Assembly (NCBI GenBank): GCA_020355105.1
Contig: CP070658.1
Span: 2,104,454-2,132,843 of the forward strand
Length of the DNA: 28,390 bases
Direction: 5' to 3'
Origin: Candidatus Thorarchaeota archaeon
GTDB taxonomy: Archaea; Asgardarchaeota; Thorarchaeia; Thorarchaeales; Thorarchaeaceae
Shown here: positions 21,786 to 28,390 of the stretch, one piece after another
Position numbering within the stretch: the first letter of the stretch is position 1
How the letters are laid out: each line of letters begins with the position of its first letter
The notes under the pieces: generated by a model
What the model saw: the letters and a program-made list of their open reading frames with translations, nothing else
What the model was told of the DNA's origin: nothing
The model's database searches: none
Translations under genes and position numbers: made by a program

Positions 21786-22835
21786 ATGTCTTTGAGTCGG
21801 TTGCTGGATGATTCGCTGAATGTTGAACTGCTTCGGCTCATCTGTTCCGGTACAGGCGTTGAGATCAATATCAGTGAGCTCTCCAAGCGGCTAGACAAAC
21901 ACCGAAACACAATCGTTTCAAGAGTGGAGAAGCTCTTCTCCCGAAGAATCATCGAGCGGCCCTTTCATCCACTTACCTATATGTTTGAAGAATACCCCCT
22001 TCTTGTTCTTGAGAAGGCAAACCTGCCCCGTAACCGAAAGACCAACGCATGGATTGAGAAGGATCCGAATATCTGGGCTGCGTTCTTTGTCAAGGACGAG
22101 GAGTACAACACTCTGTTGATTGAACTACATGAGGGCCTTCATGCCTACCACTTGTGGCGAGAGCACAACTACAACGGTGAGTCGGCCTCACTGCCTCCAG
22201 GACAGGAGCATGTCTCCTCTGAGGCAATCTATCTCAGCACGAAGACAATAATCAAGAACGACCTTGTTGCTCCGATTGAGACTATGAAGGCAGATTTCCA
22301 AAGATTTCCGCAAATGAACATCTACGGACTCACGATGGATCAAACGTATCTGGACCTCCTGGAGGCTCTCATATTGGGCAACGGGGTCTGGACAAATCCG
22401 AACTCTCTGGCTCGGGAACTTGATGTCCATCGCGTGACTGTTCAGAGAAGGCTAGACCTTCTGCTTCAAGAGGGCATTATCTCAAGCCCAGTTTCTCGTT
22501 TCCCACGGATATGGGCTCCTCCTGAGTACTTCATTGTTCTCTCGTTGATTGAGCTCAAAAGACAGAAGGACCGCATATCCAAGGCTCTCATGAAGGACTC
22601 GCATGTTTCCCTAATGGTACTGAACAGTGCTGGGAAATACAATCTTCTCACAATAAGCAGCTTCTACAGGCTCAGAGACCATCTCACGTGGGAAGAGAAG
22701 CTCGACCAACGCTTCTCTGGCTCAGTCGGTGCAGTCAAGAATCTGTATCTCTCACCGTCAATGACATTCTCCATACATCAACAGTATGTACCGCTTGCGT
22801 ACCTTGAGAAGCGGCTAGAGAAACTTCGCGGGTAG
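21786..22835 (+). CDS. Transcriptional regulator with two HTH domains (Lrp/AsnC-like repeats)
   Basis: 349 aa from ATG at 21786; TTG at 21732 would add 18 residues but overlaps the third operator-like site. The protein has an internal duplication. HTH 1 (about 11-60, ISELSKRLDKHRNTIVSRVEKLFSRRIIERP) is followed by an alpha/beta part (PLLVLEKANLP...WAAFFVKDEEYNTLLIELHEG). HTH 2 (about 190-240, NSLARELDVHRVTVQRRLDLLLQEGII) is followed by EYFIVLSLIELKRQ...LMVLNSAGKYNLLTISSF. This resembles tandem winged-HTH regulators with sensor halves. There is no catalytic motif. It likely binds the repeated sites upstream and regulates itself and perhaps the divergent small-protein/ferredoxin pair (inference). 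Confidence 0.8.
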   Translation: MSLSRLLDDSLNVELLRLICSGTGVEINISELSKRLDKHRNTIVSRVEKLFSRRIIERPFHPLTYMFEEYPLLVLEKANLPRNRKTNAWIEKDPNIWAAFFVKDEEYNTLLIELHEGLHAYHLWREHNYNGESASLPPGQEHVSSEAIYLSTKTIIKNDLVAPIETMKADFQRFPQMNIYGLTMDQTYLDLLEALILGNGVWTNPNSLARELDVHRVTVQRRLDLLLQEGIISSPVSRFPRIWAPPEYFIVLSLIELKRQKDRISKALMKDSHVSLMVLNSAGKYNLLTISSFYRLRDHLTWEEKLDQRFSGSVGAVKNLYLSPSMTFSIHQQYVPLAYLEKRLEKLRG

Positions 22836-22958
22836 AGGCGCATTCGGAAATCGCCGTCCCGTTCAGATGACCATTACGAAGGGCCCAATTCGCTGAGCAA
22901 AACTGATTTCAGCCACTTCACCAATAACTTGCAAGGCTTTGTCGCCGTGAGAGTGAAG

Positions 22959-23960
22959 ATGTTGAAGTCTGTTGTTTACGGTGCTGGTGCAATAGGCAGT
23001 GTTCTAGGTGCTAGACTACATCAGGCAGGAAGGAAAGTGACACTTGTTGCCCGGCCAAACCATGTGAACGCAATCAACGAGAAGGGCCTGAGTGTATCCG
23101 GCATCGAGGAATATGTAGTGGAGGTCGCTGCCTCATCGGACCCGTCCGTTGTAGAAGATGCAGACTTGGTCTTTCTCACAGTCAAGACTCAGGACACCAA
23201 GACGGCCGCTGAGGAGTTCTTCCCCTATCTCGGGGACTCTGCACACGTTGTTTCGCTGCAGAATGGGGTTCGAAACCCTGAGCTCATCGCTGGCGCTATC
23301 GGAGAAGATAGGGTGGTCCCAGGCGTTGTCCGTTTCATGGCAAGCTATCTGAAACCTGGAGAGGTGGAGTATACCTGGAAGGGCAACTGCATAATCGGTG
23401 AGTCGACTGGAGTAGTCACCGACCGCATCAAGCAGATCTCTGAATACGTGTCCCCAGCCGTTGAAACCCGTACCTCCGTCAATATCGAGGGAGAGATGTG
23501 GACCAAACTCATCCTGAACCTCATCAACATCCCCCTCGCTCTTACAAACATGAGCTTCCCGTTCGGCTTCAGAGATGAGCATCTTCGGCGCATCACGGAG
23601 AGCGCGTGGAGTGAGGGGTACGCCGTTGTGAGGGCCGCCGGGATCAAGGCTGACTTCCAAGACCTCGACACGTGGATTGGACTTCTCAAAGACGAGGCCA
23701 GACGCACCACATGGCTGAGCCAGCTCTCGCCCGATATCCGAGTTCATCCCTCGACCCATCAGGGATTGGTTCGGGGGTCCACCGACGAGAGTGACTACTT
23801 GACCGGGGAGATAATTCGGCTGGGGGCTCAGGTTGGTACTAAGACTCCTGTCAATTCTCTGTTGATGAATAGGATTCAGGACATGTTGCAGAGCGCATCT
23901 ATCGAGTACGTTGAATCGGAAACCCTTTGGCGAGAGATAGAAGGAGCCAAGTCGATCTAG
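22959..23960 (+). CDS. panE: 2-dehydropantoate 2-reductase (ketopantoate reductase) family
   Basis: 333 aa from ATG at 22959, 6 bases after a GTG alternative. The N-terminal NAD(P) fold has VVYGAGAIGSVLGARLHQAG with the G-x-G-x-x-G motif, then LVARPNHVNAINEKGL, LVFLTVKTQDT and VVSLQNGVRNPE. The C-terminal helical domain has the catalytic-type W-T-K-L-I-L-N-L-I-N-I-P-L-A-L-T motif with the conserved Lys. The family reduces ketopantoate to pantoate; in archaea this step can feed CoA synthesis. The protein is about 30 residues longer than E. coli PanE, so a different 2-keto acid substrate is possible. No pan genes lie next to it. Confidence 0.85.
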   Translation: MLKSVVYGAGAIGSVLGARLHQAGRKVTLVARPNHVNAINEKGLSVSGIEEYVVEVAASSDPSVVEDADLVFLTVKTQDTKTAAEEFFPYLGDSAHVVSLQNGVRNPELIAGAIGEDRVVPGVVRFMASYLKPGEVEYTWKGNCIIGESTGVVTDRIKQISEYVSPAVETRTSVNIEGEMWTKLILNLINIPLALTNMSFPFGFRDEHLRRITESAWSEGYAVVRAAGIKADFQDLDTWIGLLKDEARRTTWLSQLSPDIRVHPSTHQGLVRGSTDESDYLTGEIIRLGAQVGTKTPVNSLLMNRIQDMLQSASIEYVESETLWREIEGAKSI

Positions 23961-24122
23961 TCGGGCCCTACAGATTTGCAGATGGCCCCATAGAAACATC
24001 GATGCCCGATTCACGTCAATCAATGAAGTCGGAGACTGTACTCTTAGTACTGTCTGGATCGCCCTCATTACCGTCGTCAACCCCTCCGCAGAACCTTGAG
24101 CAAATCTCACCATAACATTTAT

Positions 24123-24140
24123 AAACCGACCAGTCAGTTT
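24123..24140. promoter_or_regulatory. TetR-type operator 1, upstream of MFS gene
   Basis: AAACCGACCAGTCAGTTT is an imperfect 18-base palindrome and is identical to the site in front of the TetR gene (25620-25637). It overlaps the TATA-like ATTTATAAA (24118-24125) of the exporter gene, so bound repressor would block transcription factors. Confidence 0.8.
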
Positions 24141-24153
24141 ATTTTATTAATAA

Positions 24154-24171
24154 AAACCGAACGGTCGGTTT
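24154..24171. promoter_or_regulatory. TetR-type operator 2, upstream of MFS gene
   Basis: AAACCGAACGGTCGGTTT differs by one base from the perfect palindrome with half-site AAACCGACC. It lies 31 bases (about three helical turns) from operator 1, centre to centre, on the same DNA face, and ends 8 bases before the MFS start. This suits two repressor dimers bound side by side. Confidence 0.8.
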
Positions 24172-24179
24172 AATAACTT

Positions 24180-25550
24180 ATGGAGAAACATGAATTGGCA
24201 TTACTTTCGAAGACTGTAACGAAACCAGATGGTGACACTCGAACTAATAGTCTGACAAGCATAATTGTTCAAGCCCCTGAATCGATAGTTGTCGAAGAAT
24301 CGATTGAAACTTCCGAGTTGGAGAATGACCAACTAAAGGATTACATGAAGATATTCGGTGGACAAGGGTTCTCACTTGTAGGAAGCGCTCTTGTTCAATT
24401 TGCATTAGTATGGTGGCTTACTTATACCACCGGAAGCGCTCTTGTTCTTTCCCTCGCGACAATGATGGTCGTTCTGCCGCAGGTCTTGGCAAGTCCATTT
24501 GCAGGAGCATTAGTCGATAGATGGAACCGACGAAATGTGATGATTGCTGCAGACACACTGTCTGCAGTGGTAGTTGCAGGACTGGCTTTGCTTTGGGCAG
24601 TTGGTGTCATTCATATTATCCACGTGTTCATGGCAATGGCGGTGCGCTCAACACTTGGGAGTTTTCAATGGCCTGCACTTCAAGCGTCAGCTTCATTGAT
24701 GGTTCCAAAAGAACATCTCTCTAGAGTTAACGGAATGTATCAAGCTCTTTCGGGACTAGCAAAGATCGCTGCACCTGCATTAGGAGCTCTGCTCTTGGTA
24801 TTGTTGCCGATGCAGTTTGTCCTTGCTGTGGATATTGGGACAGCTGCAATGGCTGTGTTGCCCTTGTTAATGATACGCATACCTCAGCCCATGTCAGAAA
24901 CTGAGTCGGACTCTACTGCATCGTCTGTTATCGAGGACATTAGGGAAGGCTTCTCCTATATGAAGAACTGGACGGGTGGTAGATTCATCACAATAGCTCT
25001 GATGCTAACCAACTTCATCTTGATACCCACATTCGCATTGACCCCACTTCTTGTGTTGCTTCACTTCTCAGGAGGTGCTTTCGAACTAGCATGGGTTGAA
25101 TCAATGATGGGTATTGGGATGGTCCTAGGCGGGATCACACTGGGAGTCTGGGGAGGTTTCAGACGAAGAATGATTACTGCTTTAGTTGCTCTCTTGGCAG
25201 CTTCTGTTAGCATTTCGGTAGTCGGACTGGCACCAGCTAATCTAATCCAGCTGGCTATCATTGGAATGTTCGCTGCTGGTATGATGATTCCCATGGCAAG
25301 CGGTTCAATAATGGCGGTAGTGCAATCAACTGTACCACCGAATATCCAAGGAAGAGTCTTCACCGTTCTGATAAGCCTTGGGCCTGCAATGACTCCGATT
25401 GGTCTGGGGATGGCTGGAGCTGTGGCCGAAGCCTTCGGTATCCAGGCCTGGTATCTCTTGGGAGGCATTGTATTGGCGATAATTGGTATCATCGGTGGGA
25501 CTAACAAGCACATAATGACGCTTGGTGAGATCCAGTCTGACTCCGAGTAA
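24180..25550 (+). CDS. MFS efflux transporter, 12 TM (MFS_3/EntS-like)
   Basis: 456 aa from ATG at 24180. An unusual soluble N-terminal stretch of about 55 residues precedes the membrane part; ATG at residue 56 (24345) is an alternative. Twelve hydrophobic segments follow, from GFSLVGSALVQFALVWWLTY to WYLLGGIVLAIIGIIGG, with the loop 2-3 motif A-like LVDRWNRRNVM and a cytoplasmic linker rich in Glu and Ser between TM6 and TM7. This layout matches drug or siderophore exporters of the macrolide-efflux/EntS type; the substrate is unknown. Two TetR operators precede it, and the TetR gene follows in the same direction with its own operator. Base composition is more AT-rich than neighbouring genes, so recent transfer is possible. 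Confidence 0.9.
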   Translation: MEKHELALLSKTVTKPDGDTRTNSLTSIIVQAPESIVVEESIETSELENDQLKDYMKIFGGQGFSLVGSALVQFALVWWLTYTTGSALVLSLATMMVVLPQVLASPFAGALVDRWNRRNVMIAADTLSAVVVAGLALLWAVGVIHIIHVFMAMAVRSTLGSFQWPALQASASLMVPKEHLSRVNGMYQALSGLAKIAAPALGALLLVLLPMQFVLAVDIGTAAMAVLPLLMIRIPQPMSETESDSTASSVIEDIREGFSYMKNWTGGRFITIALMLTNFILIPTFALTPLLVLLHFSGGAFELAWVESMMGIGMVLGGITLGVWGGFRRRMITALVALLAASVSISVVGLAPANLIQLAIIGMFAAGMMIPMASGSIMAVVQSTVPPNIQGRVFTVLISLGPAMTPIGLGMAGAVAEAFGIQAWYLLGGIVLAIIGIIGGTNKHIMTLGEIQSDSE

Positions 25551-25567
25551 GAGTAGACTAGGCTCCT

Positions 25568-25593
25568 GTTGCCCTTGAGAAATCTAGGGCAAC
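25568..25593 (+). terminator. Hairpin between MFS and TetR genes
   Basis: GTTGCCCT (25568-25575) and AGGGCAAC (25586-25593) form an 8-bp stem with a 10-base loop, 18 bases after the MFS stop and before the TetR promoter. No T-run follows, so a role in termination is only probable. Confidence 0.45.
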
Positions 25594-25610
25594 ACCCTCT
25601 GTTCCAAAAG

Positions 25611-25637
25611 GCTTATATTAAACCGACCAGTCAGTTT
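25611..25637 (+). promoter_or_regulatory. TetR gene promoter (TATA) with overlapping operator 3
   Basis: GCTTATATTA (25611-25620) is a good TATA box, and AAACCGACCAGTCAGTTT (25620-25637), identical to operator 1, begins on its last base. The TetR start lies 20 bases further on. This arrangement is typical of self-repression. Confidence 0.8.
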
Positions 25638-25656
25638 TATTATAGATAACAATGAG

Positions 25657-26274
25657 TTGAGCACATTGTCTCCGAAGGTTTCAGAAGAACACAGAATGAT
25701 GATGCAAGAGAAGATCCTAGCTGCATCTATGACACTGTTTTCCAGGAAGGGATTTCATGAAACATCGATGGATGATATTGTAAAGGAGAGTGGATTCAGC
25801 AAGGGTGCGATCTACGGCTATTTCAAGAGCAAAGAAGACTTGTTCTTTGAACTTCAAAAGAGAAGCGCCACTCTAAGTCTGAATGAACTGAAATCAATGG
25901 TCTCTCAAGAAGAAGCTGCCATTGCCAAACTGGAACGGGCTGCTGACTTGGTGTTTGCATCAATGTGTGAGGTCTCCGATGAGGTCTGCAGAATGGACCT
26001 GGAGTTTCAGCTAGCTTCATCCAGAATGCCAAACATGAGAACAGAGTTCAAGAAACAGCAGATGGTGATAATCACCTTACTATCTGACATAATCACTGAG
26101 GGAATTGAAGCTGGAGAATTCAGAAAGGACTTGGATGCTGACAACATTGCAGCAATACTCGTCAGTACGATTGGAGGCCTATCGAACCTTCTAGTGACAA
26201 CGGGCATGAGTCTAGATTGGGACAAGATCAAGAGTGCACTAGTTTCCACTGTTCGATATGGAATCATGAGATAG
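25657..26274 (+). CDS. TetR/AcrR-family transcriptional repressor
   Basis: 205 aa from TTG at 25657, which gives the usual family N-terminus (SPKVSEEHRMMMQEKILAA). ATG starts at 25693-25699 would cut into helix 1. The DNA-binding domain spans residues about 17-65: IL-x-A-A-x-x-L-F-x-x-x-G-F, MDDIVKESGFSKGAIYGYFKSKEDLF. The rest is a helical ligand-binding and dimer domain. Its own operator and the two operators before the MFS gene share the AAACCGAC half-site, so it very likely represses both genes and lets go when a transported compound binds (family knowledge plus inference). Confidence 0.95.
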   Translation: MSTLSPKVSEEHRMMMQEKILAASMTLFSRKGFHETSMDDIVKESGFSKGAIYGYFKSKEDLFFELQKRSATLSLNELKSMVSQEEAAIAKLERAADLVFASMCEVSDEVCRMDLEFQLASSRMPNMRTEFKKQQMVIITLLSDIITEGIEAGEFRKDLDADNIAAILVSTIGGLSNLLVTTGMSLDWDKIKSALVSTVRYGIMR

Positions 26275-26399
26275 ATTAATCGCAGCACGGAATGGGGTGG
26301 CAATCTGAGAGGAATCTAGGCCTATAGAGCGACCCCGACTGGCTATGACAAAGGCCTGAGCAAGCTCTTATCTTCGTATGAGAGAAGTGACAATTGAGG

Positions 26400-26888
26400 A
26401 TGCACAGTCTGGCTCCATCAAGTCGCCGCTATATTGCCGTTGACAAGTCACGCGTGATGAGATGCCAATGGTGTGGAACAGCAGAGAGCCGACACTGGAT
26501 CAGGGACGAGGGAGGACCATGGTGCTCTAAGGCTTGCCAATCAGCAAGTCGACTAGAGAACGACACCTGCGGTGTACTTCTCTGCATTATTTCGATACTG
26601 CTGATCTTCTCCACATCGATCCAGAGGGGCATGGTCTTGGATGTCGCCACTGGCCTCATCATGACCCTCCTCCTCCTCTCTTGTCCTGCCGTGCTCTTCG
26701 GGTCAAGTATCACGTCGGGATTGCAGACACGAAAGCAGATACCGCGTTATTCCAGACGCGCTGGTAGGCCCCTTGATACCGCCGGCTTCCTTTGTGCGAA
26801 TTGTGGAGGCGCTCTGGAGGTCGAGGTCGGAATGTCCACGGCCGAGTGTGCTTACTGTGGAGTCGCAAACGAGATAGTCATGCGTTGA
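26400..26888 (+). CDS. Membrane protein with N- and C-terminal zinc-binding Cys sites
   Basis: 162 aa from ATG at 26400, about 30 bases after a TATA-like CTCTTATC (26365-26372), which fits a leaderless transcript. TTG at 26394 and ATG at 26457 are alternatives. A first Cys4 site is formed by C22-Q-W-C25 and W-C42-S-K-A-C46. Two hydrophobic segments follow (about 57-74 and 80-101), then a C-terminal zinc ribbon C132-A-N-C135 and C150-A-Y-C153-G. Both zinc sites would face the cytoplasm if the two segments form a hairpin. The family is not recognised; a role in membrane-linked sensing or assembly is only a guess. Confidence 0.7.
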   Translation: MHSLAPSSRRYIAVDKSRVMRCQWCGTAESRHWIRDEGGPWCSKACQSASRLENDTCGVLLCIISILLIFSTSIQRGMVLDVATGLIMTLLLLSCPAVLFGSSITSGLQTRKQIPRYSRRAGRPLDTAGFLCANCGGALEVEVGMSTAECAYCGVANEIVMR

Positions 26889-26981
26889 ACAGCAAGGCTA
26901 CCGCTGAACCCCATTTATGAGAGCTGTGAGCCATGCCGCCGTGATTCAGCTGTTGTTGGCTGTGTGGTCTCATATCGCCCT

Positions 26982-27947
26982 TCAAGTGACAGGGGCCTCA
27001 TCCAGCGAGATGCGCTTCATTGTCGCGTCCATTGTCGCCCTGCAACCAATAGGTAGCACGTAGTTCTCGACGTAGTGTCCAAGCTCGCCAATCTCAAGAA
27101 CAGGGAAGTCGTAGTCTTCCGTTTCCTCGAGAAAAGCCTCACTTACAGGACGGCTTAGTTCCTTCTCCTCCAGTTCGCTACCCTCAAACCATCCTAGAAT
27201 CACGCCTGCGACCGAGTCGAAGACTCCATGGAGCCTCAGTGCAGTGATGAAACTATGTGTGCGGGCCACATCGTCTGTGCCCTCGAGAAAGAGGATGGTC
27301 CCCTCGAAGTCCGGGCCGTAGCCAGCGAGAATCGTGTTGGCAAGGATTCTGATGTGACCGCCCACCAGTCGACCAGTGCCCCTCCCCTCCCGAAGACATC
27401 TCCAACCGGGATACTTCAAGTCTGGTTTCAACTGGTGCTGCCAGTTCTCATTTGGTCTAAGCTCAATCGGTTTCCTTTCAAAGAACGTGCTCACAATGTT
27501 CCTCTCTATTTGAGGAGTCATCTTCTGACCGAAAGTCCAGATGACGTCAGGCCCGTGATAGGTGACCAATCCAGTCCTCGCGTGGACTGCGTTCAGCAAA
27601 GTGGTCCCGTCGGATATCCCTGCAAGTATCTTGGGGTCACTTCGAAGCAGGTCATAGTCAATACCGTCCAGAAGCTGGTTCGTCGTGCTCCCACCCTGGG
27701 ACATCAGCAGCATTCTCACCTCCGGGTCTGCCCAGAGGGAATGGAAATCCTCAAGTCTCTCGTCGCGAGTGCCTGCACTGTAATAGTGTTGGGCGAGGGT
27801 GTGCTCCCCAAGCCTTACGTTGAGGCCCAAGGACTTGAGCTTCTCAATCCCACGGTCAAACTGCCCGCGCTTGTCAACCGGCCAGGCCGGAGAGAACACC
27901 CCCACTGTGTCCCCCTCATACAGTCTACCAGGTTTGATCAGGTTCAT
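26982..27947 (-). CDS. Peptidase S66 (LD-carboxypeptidase / MccF-like)
   Basis: 321 aa from ATG at 27947 with a strong GGAGG SD. S66 features: an N-terminal nucleophile elbow AGISDGTTLLNAVHARTGLVTYHGP (Ser112), an LEGTDD block (Glu222), G-R-L-V-G-G-H, and ELGHYVENYVLPIGC (His291). Ser-Glu-His is the catalytic triad of the family. Bacterial members cut the LD bond of murein peptides, while MccF-type members cleave acyl-nucleotide toxins such as microcin C. Archaea lack murein, so detoxification or peptide salvage is more likely. No signal peptide is seen, so it is cytoplasmic. Confidence 0.93.
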   Translation of the reverse strand: MNLIKPGRLYEGDTVGVFSPAWPVDKRGQFDRGIEKLKSLGLNVRLGEHTLAQHYYSAGTRDERLEDFHSLWADPEVRMLLMSQGGSTTNQLLDGIDYDLLRSDPKILAGISDGTTLLNAVHARTGLVTYHGPDVIWTFGQKMTPQIERNIVSTFFERKPIELRPNENWQHQLKPDLKYPGWRCLREGRGTGRLVGGHIRILANTILAGYGPDFEGTILFLEGTDDVARTHSFITALRLHGVFDSVAGVILGWFEGSELEEKELSRPVSEAFLEETEDYDFPVLEIGELGHYVENYVLPIGCRATMDATMKRISLDEAPVT

Positions 27948-28238
27948 CGCAAGTCCTCCTCAATGCTGGTTTTCATCGCAGGGCGGCTGTTGCACTTAAG
28001 GATACTACTCTGCACCACCGAGAGGAATCCGATATACAACAGCCAGTTTCAATAGGAATGCTATGACCAGATTGACAACTAGATAATGCTCGCGGGAACG
28101 CTGCAAGACTTTATTCTGGCCGATGGGTGAACTCAGTCGAGAGCGGAGAGGCGGCTTCTTGACGCAGGGAAATGTCACTCGACGGAGTCATTGCGATTGG
28201 TGCGGAAAGCCGCGAGAACAGTGGACTCACCGGTACAA
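27948..28238. other. Intergenic region before the terminal GNAT gene
   Basis: About 290 bases with no firm gene. An 8-base inverted repeat GGCTGTTG / CAACAGCC (about 27984-27991 and 28037-28044) is present, and a TATA-like ACTTTATT lies near 28108-28115. A 40-codon plus-strand frame (28123-28245) encodes a C-D-W-C-G zinc-finger-like piece and is listed among the findings. Confidence 0.4.
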
Positions 28239-28390
28239 TCAGTAGATCTTCTTCTTCAGGTATGCAGCCCCAAATGGACTGATATTCATGAATAGTTCAG
28301 ATGTCTGAATCTCTTCTGGCACCTCATCCAAATCAATCTCATTGAATCCGATGTTTAAGAAGAGCTGGGGCGCTTTTGTTGTGCAAAGAT
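28239..28390 (-). CDS. C-terminal end of a probable GNAT acetyltransferase (5'-truncated by window)
   Basis: Only the last 49 codons lie in the window, and the frame is open to its edge. The stretch LCTTKAPQLFLNIGFNEIDLDEVP looks like motif B and the end of a GNAT domain (A-P-x-F-x-x-x-G-F followed by a V-P loop), as in amino-acid N-acetyltransferases. It ends AAYLKKKIY. The assignment rests on this short piece alone. Confidence 0.55.
   Translation of the reverse strand, partial: LCTTKAPQLFLNIGFNEIDLDEVPEEIQTSELFMNISPFGAAYLKKKIY

Noticed and set aside
22864..22915. Possible C/D-box small RNA (AGATGA, then CTGA twice)
   Set aside because: The C box departs from RTGATGA at two positions and no terminal stem is visible.
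23133..24113. 326-codon open frame on the minus strand
   Set aside because: Antisense to the clear ketopantoate reductase; its translation has no recognisable domain.
27984..28044. Inverted repeat GGCTGTTG/CAACAGCC as a mobile-element end or riboswitch
   Set aside because: Only 8 bases with a 45-base loop, no transposase and no conserved aptamer pattern.
1..28390. tRNA, rRNA, CRISPR or insertion sequence
   Set aside because: No T-loop GGTTCRA with matching acceptor stem, no regularly spaced repeats and no transposase frame were seen by eye; a tRNAscan or CRISPR search could still find something missed.

Overview
The window looks like ordinary chromosomal sequence from an archaeon. Nearly every recognisable gene is the archaeal form: archaeal prolyl-tRNA synthetase ending in Tyr, NadM-type NMN adenylyltransferase, CTP-type riboflavin kinase fused to a helix-turn-helix domain, RtcA, Nog1-like GTPase, Taw1 and Trm5 of wyosine synthesis, DUF371, an archaeal translin-family protein, an HhH-MutS ATPase and a proteasome beta subunit. 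TTG and GTG starts with strong Shine-Dalgarno (SD) sites, and TATA boxes upstream of ORFs, fit this. The Vps29-like phosphoesterase and overall gene style would suit an Asgard (Thorarchaeota-like) genome, but that is only a guess. I saw no rRNA, tRNA, CRISPR array or insertion sequence.

Layout. 1-1061 (-): GT4 glycosyltransferase running off the window. 1120-3302: two convergent paralogous nucleotidyltransferase-fold genes. 3383-5596: Trm5-like methyltransferase, DUF371 protein, and protein isoaspartate methyltransferase. 5599-9840 (-): a five-gene directon transcribed as psmB-like, B12/radical SAM (MJ1487-like), taw1, translin family, ribK. 9960-14329: Nog1-like GTPase, rtcA, nadM, proS, then a hairpin plus T-run terminator. 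14559-17438: HhH-MutS ATPase and Vps29-like phosphoesterase. 17466-21422: a mix of small conserved or unknown genes (hypothetical, TIGR04076-like, PRC-barrel, cupin, GNAT, 2x[4Fe-4S] ferredoxin, small basic protein). 21423-21785: a non-coding, AT-rich regulatory region with repeated operator-like motifs ahead of a tandem-HTH regulator. 22959-23960: ketopantoate reductase. 24123-26274: an MFS exporter and TetR-family repressor cassette with three matching operators. 26400-28390: zinc-ribbon membrane protein, S66 peptidase, and the C-terminal end of a GNAT protein.

How genes work together. Trm5 makes m1G37 and Taw1 builds the 4-demethylwyosine tricycle on it, so two successive tRNA-Phe position-37 steps lie within 5 kb. 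ProS, RtcA, Nog1, translin and NadM/RibK add translation, RNA and cofactor functions. The MFS/TetR pair looks like a self-contained inducible efflux unit.

Most notable: the proteasome beta subunit has Ala where the catalytic N-terminal Thr should be, while its other active-site residues are kept. The nucleotidyltransferase pair contains one copy with an intact catalytic triad and one that has lost two of its acids. The tandem-HTH gene sits behind repeated palindromic sites. All functional calls are from reading motifs by eye; no searches were run.
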